DNA from: Myxococcales bacterium
GTDB taxonomy: Bacteria > Myxococcota_A > UBA9160 > SMWR01
Assembly: GCA_029881215.1 (NCBI GenBank)
Contig: JAOUNA010000005.1
Span: 1 to 47,664, forward strand
Direction: 5' to 3'
Length of the DNA stretch: 47,664 bases
Positions 16,774 through 25,000 of the stretch are shown one piece after another (position 1 is the first letter of the stretch; each line of letters begins with the position of its first letter). The notes beneath the pieces were generated by a model. The model was not told the origin of the DNA. It made no database searches and was given only the letters and a program-made list of their open reading frames with translations. The position numbers were made by a program, and so were the translations under genes.

Positions 16774-19434
16774 CTACACCGTCGCCGGGTTGGGCTTGGC
16801 GGGGTCGATCTCGTACTTCTCGATCGCCTTGCGCACGGTCGCCGCAGATACCGCGCCCTCGTCGGCGAGTGCCTTGAGCGCCGCCAACGCGACGAAGCGC
16901 CGATCCACCTCGAAGAAGTGTCGCAGGCGCTCGCGCAGGTCCGAACGCCCGAAGCCGTCCGTTCCCAGCACAATGTAGCGTCGCGGTACGAAGGCTCGGA
17001 TCTGATCGGCGTAGGCCTTCATGTAATCGGTCGCGGCGACGACCGGGCCCGTTCGCTCGCACAGCATCTGGCTCGCGTAGGGTTGGCGCGGCGTCTCCTC
17101 GGGGTGGAGCAGGTTCCAGCGCTCGGCTTCGAGCCCTTCGCGGCGCAGCTCGCTGAAGCTGGTGACGCTCCACACGTCGGTCTCCACGTCGAAGTCGCCG
17201 CGCAAGAGCTCGGCGGCTGCGAGCACCTCGCGCAGGATCGCCCCGCTGCCGAGCAGCTGCACGCGCCGTTCGGCGGCGGCCGCCCCCGAGCGGATCCGGT
17301 ACATGCCCTTCAGGATCCCCGCCTCCGCGCCTTCGGGCAACGCAGGGTGGGGGTAATTCTCGTTCATCACCGTGATGTAGTAGAACACGTCCTCCTGCTC
17401 GGCGAACATGCGGCGCAGCCCCGCGTGCACGATCGTCGCCAGCTCGTACGCGTAGGTCGGATCGTAGGCAACGCAGTTGGGAACGGTCGCCGCCAGCAGA
17501 TGGCTGTGACCGTCCTGGTGCTGCAGACCCTCGCCCGCAAGTGTCGTGCGTCCCGACGTGCCGCCCATCAGGAAGCCGCGGGTGCGGGAGTCGCCCGCCG
17601 CCCACAGGAGATCGCCCACGCGCTGGAATCCGAACATCGAGTAGAAGATGTAGAAGGGAATCACGTGGACGCCGTGGTTCGCGTGCGCCGTTCCCGCGGC
17701 GACGAACGACGAAGCGGCACCCGCCTCGCAGATGCCCTCCTGGAGGATCTGTCCCTTCCGATCCTCCCGGTAGTACATCACCTTGTCATGATCGACGGGC
17801 TCGTAGAGCTGTCCCTCGGAAGCGTAGATGCCGAGCTGGCGGAACAGTCCCTCCATCCCGAACGTCCGGGCTTCGTCCGCGACGATCGGCGCGATGTGCT
17901 TGCCGATCGCCTTGTCCCGCGCGAGCGCGGTGAGGATGCGCACGAACGCCATCGTGGTGGAGATCTCGCGCTCGCCGGATCCCTTGAGCAGTGCGTCGAA
18001 GCTCTCGAGCGGAGGGATTTCGAGCGGCGCGGCGTCCACCCGGCGCGCGGGCAGATAGCCGCCGAGGGCCGCGCGGCGCTCGTGCAGGTAGCGCAGCTCC
18101 GGGCTGTCTTCCGCGGGCTTGTAGAACGGAGCCTCGGCGAGCTTCTCGTCGGGAATGGGGATGCGGTAGCGGTCGCGAAAGGCGCGCAGCGCATCCTCTC
18201 CCATCTTCTTCTGTTGATGGGTGATGTTCTGGCCTTCGCCGGCCACGCCCATCCCGTAGCCCTTCACCGTCTTGGCGAGGATCACCGTGGGCTGGTCCGC
18301 GTGCTTCACGGCCGCCGCGTAGGCGGCGTAGACCTTCTGCGGATCGTGCCCACCGCGGTTGAGCTGCCAGATGTCGTCGTCGGTCATGTTGGCGACCATC
18401 TCGCGCAGCTCCGGGTGCGCGCCGAAGAAGTGCTCGCGGGTGTAGGCGCCGCCGCGCACCTTGTAGTTCTGGTAATCGCCATCGACCGCCCGTTCCATGC
18501 GCTCGAGCAGCACGCCGTTCTTGTCCTTGGCGAGCAGGGGATCCCAGCGATCGCCCCAGATCACCTTGATCACGTTCCAGCCGGCGCCGCGGAAGGTGCC
18601 CTCGAGCTCCTGGATGATCTTGCCGTTGCCCCGCACCGGGCCGTCGAGGCGCTGCAGGTTGCAATTGACCACGAAGATCAGGTTGTCGAGCTTCTCGCGG
18701 GCGGCGAGTCCGATGGCGCCGAGCGCCTCCGGCTCGTCCATCTCGCCGTCGCCCATGAAGACCCACACCTTGCGCTCGCTGGCGTCGATCAGCTCGCGGT
18801 TGTGCAGGTAGCGCATCAAGCGCGCCTGATAGATGCCCAGGATCGGGCCGAGGCCCATCGAGACGGTGGGAAACTGCCAGAAATCCGGCTGCAGCCAGGG
18901 GTGCGGGTACGAGGAGAGGCCGTCGCGCTCCACCTCGCGGCGGAAGTCGTAGAGCCTCGACTCGCTGATCCGGCCCTCCAGGAAGGCGCGCGCGTAGATG
19001 CCCGGCGAGGAGTGGCCCTGGAAGTAGACGAGGTCGCCGCCGAAGTCCGGCGTCGGCGCGTGGAAGAAGTGATTGAATCCCACCTCGTAGAGTGTCGCCG
19101 CGCTGGCGAAGCTCGAGATGTGACCGCCGAGCTCGGCGCTGCGGCGGTTGGCCTGCACGACCATCGCCATCGCGTTCCAGCGGATGATCGAGCGGATGCG
19201 GTGCTCGATCCCGGGCTCGCCCGGCGAGGCCTCCTCGTCGTTCGCGTGGATGGTGTTGACGTAGGCGGTGGCCGCCCGGTGCGGCAGGTGGACACCGGAG
19301 CGGCGCGCTTGGTCGATCAGCGCTTCGATCAGATAGTGGGCGCGTTCGGCGCCCTCGTTGCGCAGCGCCGATTCGAGTGCGTCGAGCCACTCGTGGGTCT
19401 CCTCGGGGTCGATGTCGACGGATCGATCGGACAT
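16774..19434 (-). CDS. aceE: Pyruvate dehydrogenase E1, homodimeric type
   Basis: ThDP-dependent decarboxylation of pyruvate and acetylation of the E2 lipoyl group. The 886-residue protein is the normal length of AceE homodimers. I see HISSFASAATLYEVGFNHF near the N-terminus, the ThDP/Mg motif GDGEMDEPEAL...NCNLQRLDGP, the mobile-loop region KTVKGYGMGVAGEGQNITHQ, and the C-terminal transketolase-type pyrimidine domain (MMYYREDRKGQI...). It lies 6 bp downstream of lipA and 21 bp upstream of aceF, so E1, E2, E3 and lipoyl synthase form one unit. Confidence 0.96.
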   Translation of the reverse strand: MSDRSVDIDPEETHEWLDALESALRNEGAERAHYLIEALIDQARRSGVHLPHRAATAYVNTIHANDEEASPGEPGIEHRIRSIIRWNAMAMVVQANRRSAELGGHISSFASAATLYEVGFNHFFHAPTPDFGGDLVYFQGHSSPGIYARAFLEGRISESRLYDFRREVERDGLSSYPHPWLQPDFWQFPTVSMGLGPILGIYQARLMRYLHNRELIDASERKVWVFMGDGEMDEPEALGAIGLAAREKLDNLIFVVNCNLQRLDGPVRGNGKIIQELEGTFRGAGWNVIKVIWGDRWDPLLAKDKNGVLLERMERAVDGDYQNYKVRGGAYTREHFFGAHPELREMVANMTDDDIWQLNRGGHDPQKVYAAYAAAVKHADQPTVILAKTVKGYGMGVAGEGQNITHQQKKMGEDALRAFRDRYRIPIPDEKLAEAPFYKPAEDSPELRYLHERRAALGGYLPARRVDAAPLEIPPLESFDALLKGSGEREISTTMAFVRILTALARDKAIGKHIAPIVADEARTFGMEGLFRQLGIYASEGQLYEPVDHDKVMYYREDRKGQILQEGICEAGAASSFVAAGTAHANHGVHVIPFYIFYSMFGFQRVGDLLWAAGDSRTRGFLMGGTSGRTTLAGEGLQHQDGHSHLLAATVPNCVAYDPTYAYELATIVHAGLRRMFAEQEDVFYYITVMNENYPHPALPEGAEAGILKGMYRIRSGAAAAERRVQLLGSGAILREVLAAAELLRGDFDVETDVWSVTSFSELRREGLEAERWNLLHPEETPRQPYASQMLCERTGPVVAATDYMKAYADQIRAFVPRRYIVLGTDGFGRSDLRERLRHFFEVDRRFVALAALKALADEGAVSAATVRKAIEKYEIDPAKPNPATV

Positions 19435-19440
19435 TGCGCT

Positions 19441-20376
19441 TCAGGCCCTTCCCGCGCCCGCCGCGCGGCGTTCCGGGCGGGTGCGTCGCAGACGTTCGAA
19501 GTCCGCATCCGCGTGGTAGGAAGATCGGGTGAGCGGCGAGGACGAGACGAGCAGGAAGCCACGCTCTCGCGCCGCCGCCGCGAAGGCGTCGAACTCCGCC
19601 GGCGTCGCGTAGCGCGCGACCGGCGCGTGGCGCGGCGTGGGCTGCAGATACTGACCCACGGTGAGAAAGTCCACGCCGGCGCCGCGCAGGTCGTCCATCA
19701 CCGCGAGCACCTCCTCGCGGCTCTCGCCGAGACCCAGCATGAGTCCGGATTTCGTGAATGCACGCGGCGCGTGTTGCTTCGCGCGCGCGAGCAGCTCCAG
19801 CGAGTGGGCGTAGTCCGCGCCGGGTCGGATGGCGCGGTACAGGCGCGGCACCGTCTCCACGTTGTGGTTGTAGACATCGGGGCGCGCCGCCGCGACGCGC
19901 TCGAGCGCGCCCGGCTTGCGCCGGAAGTCCGGCGTGAGCACCTCGACGCTGACGCCCGGCGCGCGGCGCCGGATCGCCTCGATGCAGCGCGCAAAGTGCG
20001 CCGCGCCGCCATCGGGCAGATCGTCGCGGTCGACCGAGGTGATCACCACGTGGCGCAGGCGCAGGTCGGCCACCGCCTCCGCGACGCGCGCGGGCTCGTC
20101 GACATCCGGCGCCGCGGGGCGACCCGTCGCCACCTTGCAGAACGCACAGGCGCGTGTGCAGACGGCGCCGAGGATCATCAGCGTCGCGTGGCCCTGCGAC
20201 CAGCACTCCCCGGCGTTGGGGCAGGCTGCCTCCTCGCACACCGTGGCGAGGCGATGCTGCCGCAGGCGCTGACGCGTCGCGTCGACGCGCGCTGAGCGCG
20301 GCACCCGCACGCGAATCCACGGCGGTCTGCGTGCGAGCGGAGGGGTCGGCGCAGCCGTTCGCGATCGCTCATGCAT
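19441..20376 (-). CDS. lipA: Lipoyl synthase (radical SAM)
   Basis: Inserts two sulfurs into octanoyl groups of E2 and other lipoyl domains. The 311-residue protein shows the auxiliary cluster cysteines [12 protein letters not shown], the radical SAM motif CTRACAFC and the C-terminal [12 protein letters not shown], whose serine is a known cluster ligand. The ATG at 20376 is preferred over an in-frame GTG three codons upstream. As first gene of lipA-aceE-aceF-lpdA it makes the cofactor for the complex encoded behind it; no lipB is next to it, so octanoyl transfer is encoded elsewhere. It has no clear ribosome binding site (see the promoter entry). Confidence 0.95.
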   Translation of the reverse strand: MHERSRTAAPTPPLARRPPWIRVRVPRSARVDATRQRLRQHRLATVCEEAACPNAGECWSQGHATLMILGAVCTRACAFCKVATGRPAAPDVDEPARVAEAVADLRLRHVVITSVDRDDLPDGGAAHFARCIEAIRRRAPGVSVEVLTPDFRRKPGALERVAAARPDVYNHNVETVPRLYRAIRPGADYAHSLELLARAKQHAPRAFTKSGLMLGLGESREEVLAVMDDLRGAGVDFLTVGQYLQPTPRHAPVARYATPAEFDAFAAAARERGFLLVSSSPLTRSSYHADADFERLRRTRPERRAAGAGRA

Positions 20377-20387
20377 GATGCGCACCG

Positions 20388-20416
20388 AGTGTCACGGGGT
20401 GGGGCGGTGGCGTCAA
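20388..20416 (-). promoter_or_regulatory. Predicted promoter of the lipA-pdh operon (near-leaderless)
   Basis: Minus-strand TTGACG (5/6) and a weak GACACT are spaced 17 bp. The predicted start is about 5 bases before the lipA ATG, leaving no room for a ribosome binding site. The 105-bp gap upstream also contains a small GC stem (GCAGC-TCG-GCTGC) that may end the preceding UDP-glucuronate decarboxylase transcript. Confidence 0.4.
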
Positions 20417-20481
20417 GCGACCCGATCCGGTTGCGCGACAGCACGCGGCCGCGCGCAGCTCGGCTGCGGCAGCGCGGCGCC

Positions 20482-21519
20482 TCAACGGTCGTTCGGGTGC
20501 GGCGCCTCGCGATCGACGTAGAAGTGCACCATGTGCTCGATCGCCTCCTCGAGGCCGATCTTCGGCTCCCACCCGAGCAGCGTGCGGGCGTTGCTGATGT
20601 CGGGCACCCGCGTCTGGATGTCCTGATAGCCCTCGCCGTAGTACTCCCGCGACGAGACCTTCTCGACCACGGCGGTCTTGCGCAGGTGCCGGTAGCGGTC
20701 GAAGCGCGACAGCGTTTCGATCAGCAGCTCGGCGAGCTCCGCGATCGAGCAGTCGTTCCTCGGATTGCCGATGTTCATGATGCGCCCGTCGGAGCTGCCG
20801 CCCTGGTTCACCAGGATGCGCATCAGCGCCTCGACGCCGTCGCGGATGTCCGTGATGCAGCGCCGCTGGCTGCCGCCTTCCACGAGCTGGATCGGCTCTC
20901 CGCGCATCAGATGGCCGAGGAACTGCGTCACCACCCGGCTGCTTCCCTCCTTGGGGATCGAGATGTCGTCCAGATTGGGGCCGATCCAGTTGAACGGACG
21001 GAAGAGCGTGAAGCGCAGCCCCTCCTTCTGCCCGTAGGCGTAGATCACGCGGTCGAGCAGCTGCTTCGAGCACGAGTAGATCCAGCGCTGCTTCGAGATC
21101 GGGCCGAGCACCAGGTTGCTCGTCTCTTCGCTGAACGCGTCGTCCGTGCACATGCCGTAGAGCTCGGAGGTCGACGGGAAGACGACGCGCGTGTCGTAGC
21201 GCACGGCGTGTCGGATGATGCGCAGATTCTCCTCGAAGTCGAGCTCGAAGACCTTGAGCGGCTCCTCCACGTAGCTCTTGGGGGTCGCGATCGCGACGAG
21301 CGGGAGCACGACGTCGCATTTCTTGACGTGGTACTCGATCCATTCGCGATTGATCCCGATGTCGCCTTCGAGGAATTGGAACCTCGGGTGGTCGAGGTGC
21401 TCCTCGATGTGATCCGAGCTGATGTCCATGCCGAACACCTGCCAGTCGCTGTCCGCGAGGATGCGGCTCGTGAGCGAGTGACCGATGAAGCCGTTGACGC
21501 CGAGGATCAGAATCTTCAT
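20482..21519 (-). CDS. UDP-glucuronate decarboxylase, ArnA C-terminal type, stand-alone (UDP-4-keto-pentose forming)
   Basis: Extended-SDR enzyme oxidizing and decarboxylating UDP-glucuronate. The 345-residue protein is closely similar to the ArnA dehydrogenase half: NAD motif [40 protein letters not shown] (the TSE segment bearing ArnA's catalytic Ser/Glu), [11 protein letters not shown] (Tyr-x3-Lys), FRPFNWIGP and [14 protein letters not shown]. The ArnA N-terminal formyltransferase half is absent, and no arnB or arnC is adjacent, so the product may feed UDP-xylose or other pentose synthesis rather than lipid A aminoarabinose. Stand-alone versions are known from Ralstonia-type U4kpxs enzymes. 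A GGAGG lies 12 bases upstream of the ATG, rather far. Confidence 0.88.
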   Translation of the reverse strand: MKILILGVNGFIGHSLTSRILADSDWQVFGMDISSDHIEEHLDHPRFQFLEGDIGINREWIEYHVKKCDVVLPLVAIATPKSYVEEPLKVFELDFEENLRIIRHAVRYDTRVVFPSTSELYGMCTDDAFSEETSNLVLGPISKQRWIYSCSKQLLDRVIYAYGQKEGLRFTLFRPFNWIGPNLDDISIPKEGSSRVVTQFLGHLMRGEPIQLVEGGSQRRCITDIRDGVEALMRILVNQGGSSDGRIMNIGNPRNDCSIAELAELLIETLSRFDRYRHLRKTAVVEKVSSREYYGEGYQDIQTRVPDISNARTLLGWEPKIGLEEAIEHMVHFYVDREAPHPNDR

Positions 21520-21611
21520 CGCTTCGATCCGCCTCCGATGTGCGCCGTGGCCCGGCCGCTGCGCCGCGCCTGCGGCTCCGGCTGGGTGGAGAGGACTGTC
21601 GCAAGCCCCGG

Positions 21612-21654
21612 GTCGGGCGCGGGTCCGTCGAGCGCTCTCCCCCGCGGGCCCGAC
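21612..21654. terminator. GC-rich hairpin between the PilZ gene and the decarboxylase gene
   Basis: GTCGGGC (21612) pairs with GCCCGAC (21648) and the stem continues with GCGGG/CCCGC after a small bulge. It lies 48 bp after the PilZ stop and before the decarboxylase start. There is no T-tract on either strand, so it is a weak terminator candidate. Confidence 0.3.
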
Positions 21655-21701
21655 GCACGGCCGGCGAGGGTATCCGATCTGTTGCCGGGCTTCCCGCGCC
21701 G

Positions 21702-22811
21702 CTACGCGGAGCCCAGCACCTCGGTCATGATGTGGCCGGCTCCATCGGGCACGTCCAGGGGCGCCAGCGAGGCGATCAGCTGCTCCAGGTCGCGCTCGAC
21801 GGCAGGGGTCAGCTCGGCGAAGCGCAGGTACCAGCCGGCCTCGGCGTCGTCGCGCGCCACGATGGCCTTGAGCATGACCGGGCTCACGCCCACGCCGCCG
21901 TAGATGGCGAGCTTGATCTCTTCGCCGAGATCGAAGAGCGCCTCGCGCTCCACGCGCATGCCCCGCGGCGAGATGTCCCGGCCGATCAGCACGCGCGCGA
22001 TGCCTTCGCCCCCTCCCAGCACCTGTCGATTGTAGAGCCGGCGCGGCAGTGCGCGTCGGTCTCCGTCGACGGGCACCACCGCGCGGCGCCGGTGACGCGC
22101 GCGCGCGGCCGACGCCTCCGAGCCGGGATCGATCTGCAGCGACGGCCTCGGGCGAAAATCGATCGGCTGTCCCGCCATCAGTGCGCGCAGCGTCACGCGG
22201 TCGCGCAGCTCGATCGCGTCGAAGGCGATGGAGACGTCGTGGCGCGGCGGCTCGCTGCCCTTCACATCGCGCACGCTCAGCACGCGCCCGTTCACGCGCA
22301 GCCCGCGCGGTCCGGTGAGCTCGCGGGAGAACTCCAGGATCGCCCGGCCGCCCGGCTCGGGGGGCTCGTGCGTGATCAGCCCGCAGCCACCGATCGAGAG
22401 CTGGGCGAGCTGAGCGTCGAACTCCCGATCGTCCACCCAGAGTCCGACGGGACCGTCGATCACGACGCGCAGCATGCGCCGCCGCTCGGGGCCTTCGTAG
22501 CCGGCGCGCTGCGTGAGCAGGCGCAGCACCGCGGCTTCGATGGGGCGCTGCAAGAGGAAGTCGCAGGGCACGTCTGCCGTGCTCTCATCCGTCGCGTCGC
22601 AGACCACCAGGTGGAGGTAGTTGGCGGGCAGGGCTGCGCCCGGCCCGCGAGCCCGCGCGGATGTCGTCACGAGCAGGGGAATGGCGCGCTGCGGGCCATC
22701 CCCCTTGGGGAGCTCGTCCACGAACGGGACTCCCAGATCGGTGAGCATCGAACGCACGTCGGTGAGCTCCCCGTCGTCGAGGATCACCGCGTGGGGAGAC
22801 TCGAACGCCAT
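21702..22811 (-). CDS. Double PilZ-domain protein (possible c-di-GMP receptor)
   Basis: A 369-residue soluble protein. Residues ~1-100 form an N-terminal alpha/beta domain reminiscent of a degenerate response-regulator-like fold ([20 protein letters not shown]). A first PilZ-like domain begins at [11 protein letters not shown] with SIGGCGL in place of the canonical DxSxxG. A second PilZ domain has RRLYNR (RxxxR) and a canonical DISPRGM (DxSxxG). So only the second domain looks competent to bind c-di-GMP. The start ATG follows AGAGGGGG. No cyclase or phosphodiesterase gene is nearby, and the output (motility, polysaccharide) cannot be read from context. Confidence 0.82.
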   Translation of the reverse strand: MAFESPHAVILDDGELTDVRSMLTDLGVPFVDELPKGDGPQRAIPLLVTTSARARGPGAALPANYLHLVVCDATDESTADVPCDFLLQRPIEAAVLRLLTQRAGYEGPERRRMLRVVIDGPVGLWVDDREFDAQLAQLSIGGCGLITHEPPEPGGRAILEFSRELTGPRGLRVNGRVLSVRDVKGSEPPRHDVSIAFDAIELRDRVTLRALMAGQPIDFRPRPSLQIDPGSEASAARARHRRRAVVPVDGDRRALPRRLYNRQVLGGGEGIARVLIGRDISPRGMRVEREALFDLGEEIKLAIYGGVGVSPVMLKAIVARDDAEAGWYLRFAELTPAVERDLEQLIASLAPLDVPDGAGHIMTEVLGSA

Positions 22812-22891
22812 CCCGGCCCCCTCTGGTCGCTCGCCGCTTCATCGGCTTCGCAGGGGTGGGTCTGAAGCGCCGCTCGGCGCTCCGCGGCGGG

Positions 22892-23230
22892 CTACGCCCG
22901 GGCTGCCGCCGCCGGCCCCCCGAGCTTCTTCTGCAGCTCGCCGCTGGCGAACATCTCGCGCACGATGTCGCACCCGCCCTGGAACTCGCCCTCCACGTAG
23001 AGCTGGGGGATCGTGGGCCACTGCGAGTACTCCTTGATGCCCTCGCGGATCTCCGGATCCGCCAGCACGTCCACGGTGGCGTACTCGGGCAGCAACGCGT
23101 CCAGGATCTGCACGACGCTGGCCGAGAAGCCGCACTGCGGAAAGCGCCGCTCGCCCTTCATGAAGAGCAGCACGCGGTGTTGCTTGACCAGCGCGTCGAT
23201 GCGCGCGCGCGTCTCGTCGCTCGAACTCAT
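22892..23230 (-). CDS. grxD: Monothiol glutaredoxin, Grx4 type
   Basis: A 112-residue CGFS glutaredoxin that carries or delivers [2Fe-2S] clusters with glutathione. The active site is [21 protein letters not shown] holds the conserved lysine for glutathione, and [19 protein letters not shown] is the cis-Pro and glycine motif. The ATG overlaps the stop of the Rrf2 regulator gene (ATGA), so the two are co-translated. The alanine-rich C-terminal tail is unremarkable. The pairing with an Fe-S-type regulator points to iron-sulfur homeostasis. Confidence 0.95.
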   Translation of the reverse strand: MSSSDETRARIDALVKQHRVLLFMKGERRFPQCGFSASVVQILDALLPEYATVDVLADPEIREGIKEYSQWPTIPQLYVEGEFQGGCDIVREMFASGELQKKLGGPAAAARA

Positions 23231-23736
23231 TGGGCTCTCCTCTTCGCGGCGGCGCCGCGCTCCAGCGGGATGGGCTCGAGCCAGCCTTCGACCCAGCTTC
23301 CCATGGCCGGTTCGTCGCGTCGCAGGTCCGCCAGGCTGATGCGGTCCAGCGCCTCGCGCAGCGCGTTCTGCAGGGCGCTCCAGATCGCGCGGATCGAGCA
23401 GTTGCCCGTGCGCACGCAGCGCTTGCGCTGGCCCGGGTGGCACTCGCAGAAGGTCTGCGAGAAGAACGCACCGCCCAGCACCTGAAGCGCGTTCCAGACG
23501 CTGATCTCGTCGGCGGGTCGCGCCAGCCGGTAGCCGCCCACCGCGCCGCGCACGCTGCGCACGAGCTCGCCGAGGCGCAGCTCCCGCATCAGTTTGGCGG
23601 TGTACTCGGGCGACAGCCCCTCCGCCTCGGCGATCTGGGCGATCGAGACGGGGCCGTCGCCGTCCGCGCGCGCCACCTGCATCAGGCAGCGCAGACCGTA
23701 TTCCTCGCTGGCGAGAAGCTGCACGGCGCGGAGCAT
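23227..23736 (-). CDS. Rrf2/IscR-family regulator with cysteine cluster motif
   Basis: A winged-helix repressor likely sensing Fe-S status. The HTH region is [14 protein letters not shown]...[25 protein letters not shown], followed by [11 protein letters not shown] (wing) and a cysteine-rich segment [17 protein letters not shown] (CxC, then x7, then C-x5-C) that could ligate a cluster as in IscR/NsrR relatives. I list the ATG at 23736 (GAGGG 11 bases upstream), but a GTG at 23724 starts [10 protein letters not shown], closer to the usual family N-terminus and to the predicted transcription start. The ATGA overlap with grxD suggests the pair forms a feedback unit for Fe-S biogenesis. Confidence 0.9.
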   Translation of the reverse strand: MLRAVQLLASEEYGLRCLMQVARADGDGPVSIAQIAEAEGLSPEYTAKLMRELRLGELVRSVRGAVGGYRLARPADEISVWNALQVLGGAFFSQTFCECHPGQRKRCVRTGNCSIRAIWSALQNALREALDRISLADLRRDEPAMGSWVEGWLEPIPLERGAAAKRRAQ

Positions 23737-23759
23737 AGAATTCTGTACCCTCGCGTCAA
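23732..23759 (-). promoter_or_regulatory. Predicted promoter and partial dyad of the rrf2-grxD unit
   Basis: Minus-strand TTGACG and TATGCT are spaced 16 bp. The -10 overlaps the upstream ATG, so this promoter would start the RNA near the GTG at 23724 and favours that codon as the real start. An AGAATTCT palindrome (23737-23744), extended imperfectly to GCATAGAATTCTGTACC, covers the -10 end of the spacer and could be the Rrf2 operator. Confidence 0.45.
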
Positions 23760-23826
23760 GATTGTCCGGGCGAGTCACGGCGCGGCGCCCCGCGGCGGCT
23801 CGGGATTCGGCCCGCTTCGGGCCGGG

Positions 23827-23857
23827 TTGGAAGCGGAGCCGCCGGCGGGACTAGAAT
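23827..23857 (+). promoter_or_regulatory. Predicted moaA promoter
   Basis: TTGGAA and TAGAAT spaced 19 bp on the plus strand, with about 42 bases to the moaA TTG. A perfect hairpin CGGCCCG-CTT-CGGGCCG (23808-23824) lies just upstream of the -35. The sequence does not look like a molybdenum-cofactor riboswitch. The long spacer lowers confidence. Confidence 0.35.
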
Positions 23858-23905
23858 GCACTGCCGGCGTCGGCCTCCGCATTGGGAGCTGCAAGAGGAT
23901 CCGCG

Positions 23906-24934
23906 TTGCCCCCCACCACCGATCAACTCGGCCGGCCGCTGCGAGACCTGCGCATCTCGGTCACGGACCGCTGCAACTTCCGCTGCCCGTACTGCATGCC
24001 GGCCGAGATCTACGGCGAGAAGTACCACTTCCTGCCGCGGCCCGAGCTGCTGAGCTTCGAGGAGATCGAACGCCTGGCGCGGCTCTTCGTGGACCTCGGC
24101 GTTGCCAAGATCCGCATCACGGGTGGCGAGCCGCTGCTGCGTCACCAGCTGCCGGGCCTGATCGAGCGGCTGGCGGCGCTGCGGGGCGTGCGCGATCTCG
24201 CGCTCACCAGCAACGGCGCGCTGCTCGCGGAGCAGGCCAAGTCCCTGGCGGACGCGGGCCTCTCGCGCGTCACGGTGAGTCTCGACAGCCACGACGCCGC
24301 CGTGTTCCGGCGCATGAGCGGTCGCGACGCGAGCCCCAGCGCGGTGCTGGAAGGCATCGAGGCGGCGGAAGCCGTCGGGCTCGGTCCGGTCAAGATCAAC
24401 TGCGTGGTGATGCGCGGCGTGAACGACGATGGCCTCGTGGAGCTCGCGCGCCGCATGCGGGGAACGGGGCGCATCCTGCGCTTCATCGAGTACATGGACG
24501 TGGGCACGCTCAACGACTGGGATGTCGCGCGCGTCGTGACCGCGAAGGAGATCGTGGAGCGCATCGACGCCGCGCTCCCGTTGGTGCCCGCCGAGCCGAA
24601 CTACCGCGGCGAGGTGGCGCGCCGCTACGTCTACCGCGACGGCGGCGGAGAGATCGGCGTGATCGCCTCCGTGAGCCAGCCCTTCTGTGGCGACTGTACG
24701 CGCGCGCGCCTCACCACCGAGGGCAAGCTGGTCACCTGCCTGTTCGCCTCGGATGGCGTCGACCTGCGCGCCCCGCTGCGCGCGGGCGAGAGCGACGCCG
24801 CCCTGCTCGAGCGCATCGCGGGCGTGTGGTCGCGCCGCAGCGACCGCTACTCCGAGGAGCGCACCGCCCACACCGAGCTGCCCGGCCGCGCCCTGCGGCG
24901 CCGCAAGCTCGAGATGTACCAGGTCGGCGGCTAG
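23906..24934 (+). CDS. moaA: GTP 3',8-cyclase (molybdenum cofactor synthesis)
   Basis: Radical SAM enzyme making 3',8-cH2GTP, the first step of molybdopterin synthesis. The N-terminal cluster motif is DRCNFRCPYCMP and the C-terminal cluster is CGDCTRARLTTEGKLVTC; ITGGEPLLR binds SAM; the C-terminal Gly-Gly (QVGG) needed for catalysis is present. The TTG start at 23906 is chosen because AAGAGGA lies 7 bases upstream and the protein (342 residues) then begins a few residues before the conserved LGRPLRDLRISVTDRC. It is divergent from the Rrf2 gene and stands alone; other moa genes are not in the window. Confidence 0.95.
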   Translation: MPPTTDQLGRPLRDLRISVTDRCNFRCPYCMPAEIYGEKYHFLPRPELLSFEEIERLARLFVDLGVAKIRITGGEPLLRHQLPGLIERLAALRGVRDLALTSNGALLAEQAKSLADAGLSRVTVSLDSHDAAVFRRMSGRDASPSAVLEGIEAAEAVGLGPVKINCVVMRGVNDDGLVELARRMRGTGRILRFIEYMDVGTLNDWDVARVVTAKEIVERIDAALPLVPAEPNYRGEVARRYVYRDGGGEIGVIASVSQPFCGDCTRARLTTEGKLVTCLFASDGVDLRAPLRAGESDAALLERIAGVWSRRSDRYSEERTAHTELPGRALRRRKLEMYQVGG

Positions 24935-25000
24935 CGGAAGGCGATCGAGCGCCCCGTTCGGAGTCCGCGCCGCGCGCTGCTCGCGATCGGCGCTGCGCTC

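Noticed and set aside
13589-17605. 1338-aa minus-strand ORF in another frame of lpdA/aceF/aceE
   Set aside because: It is frame-shifted relative to the real genes and Gly/Arg/Ala-rich; the correct frames give full-length enzymes.
13738-20295. 2185-aa plus-strand ORF opposite lpdA-aceF-aceE-lipA
   Set aside because: It is antisense to four clearly recognizable genes; the Arg/Ala/His/Asp-rich composition is typical of a high-GC frame shadow.
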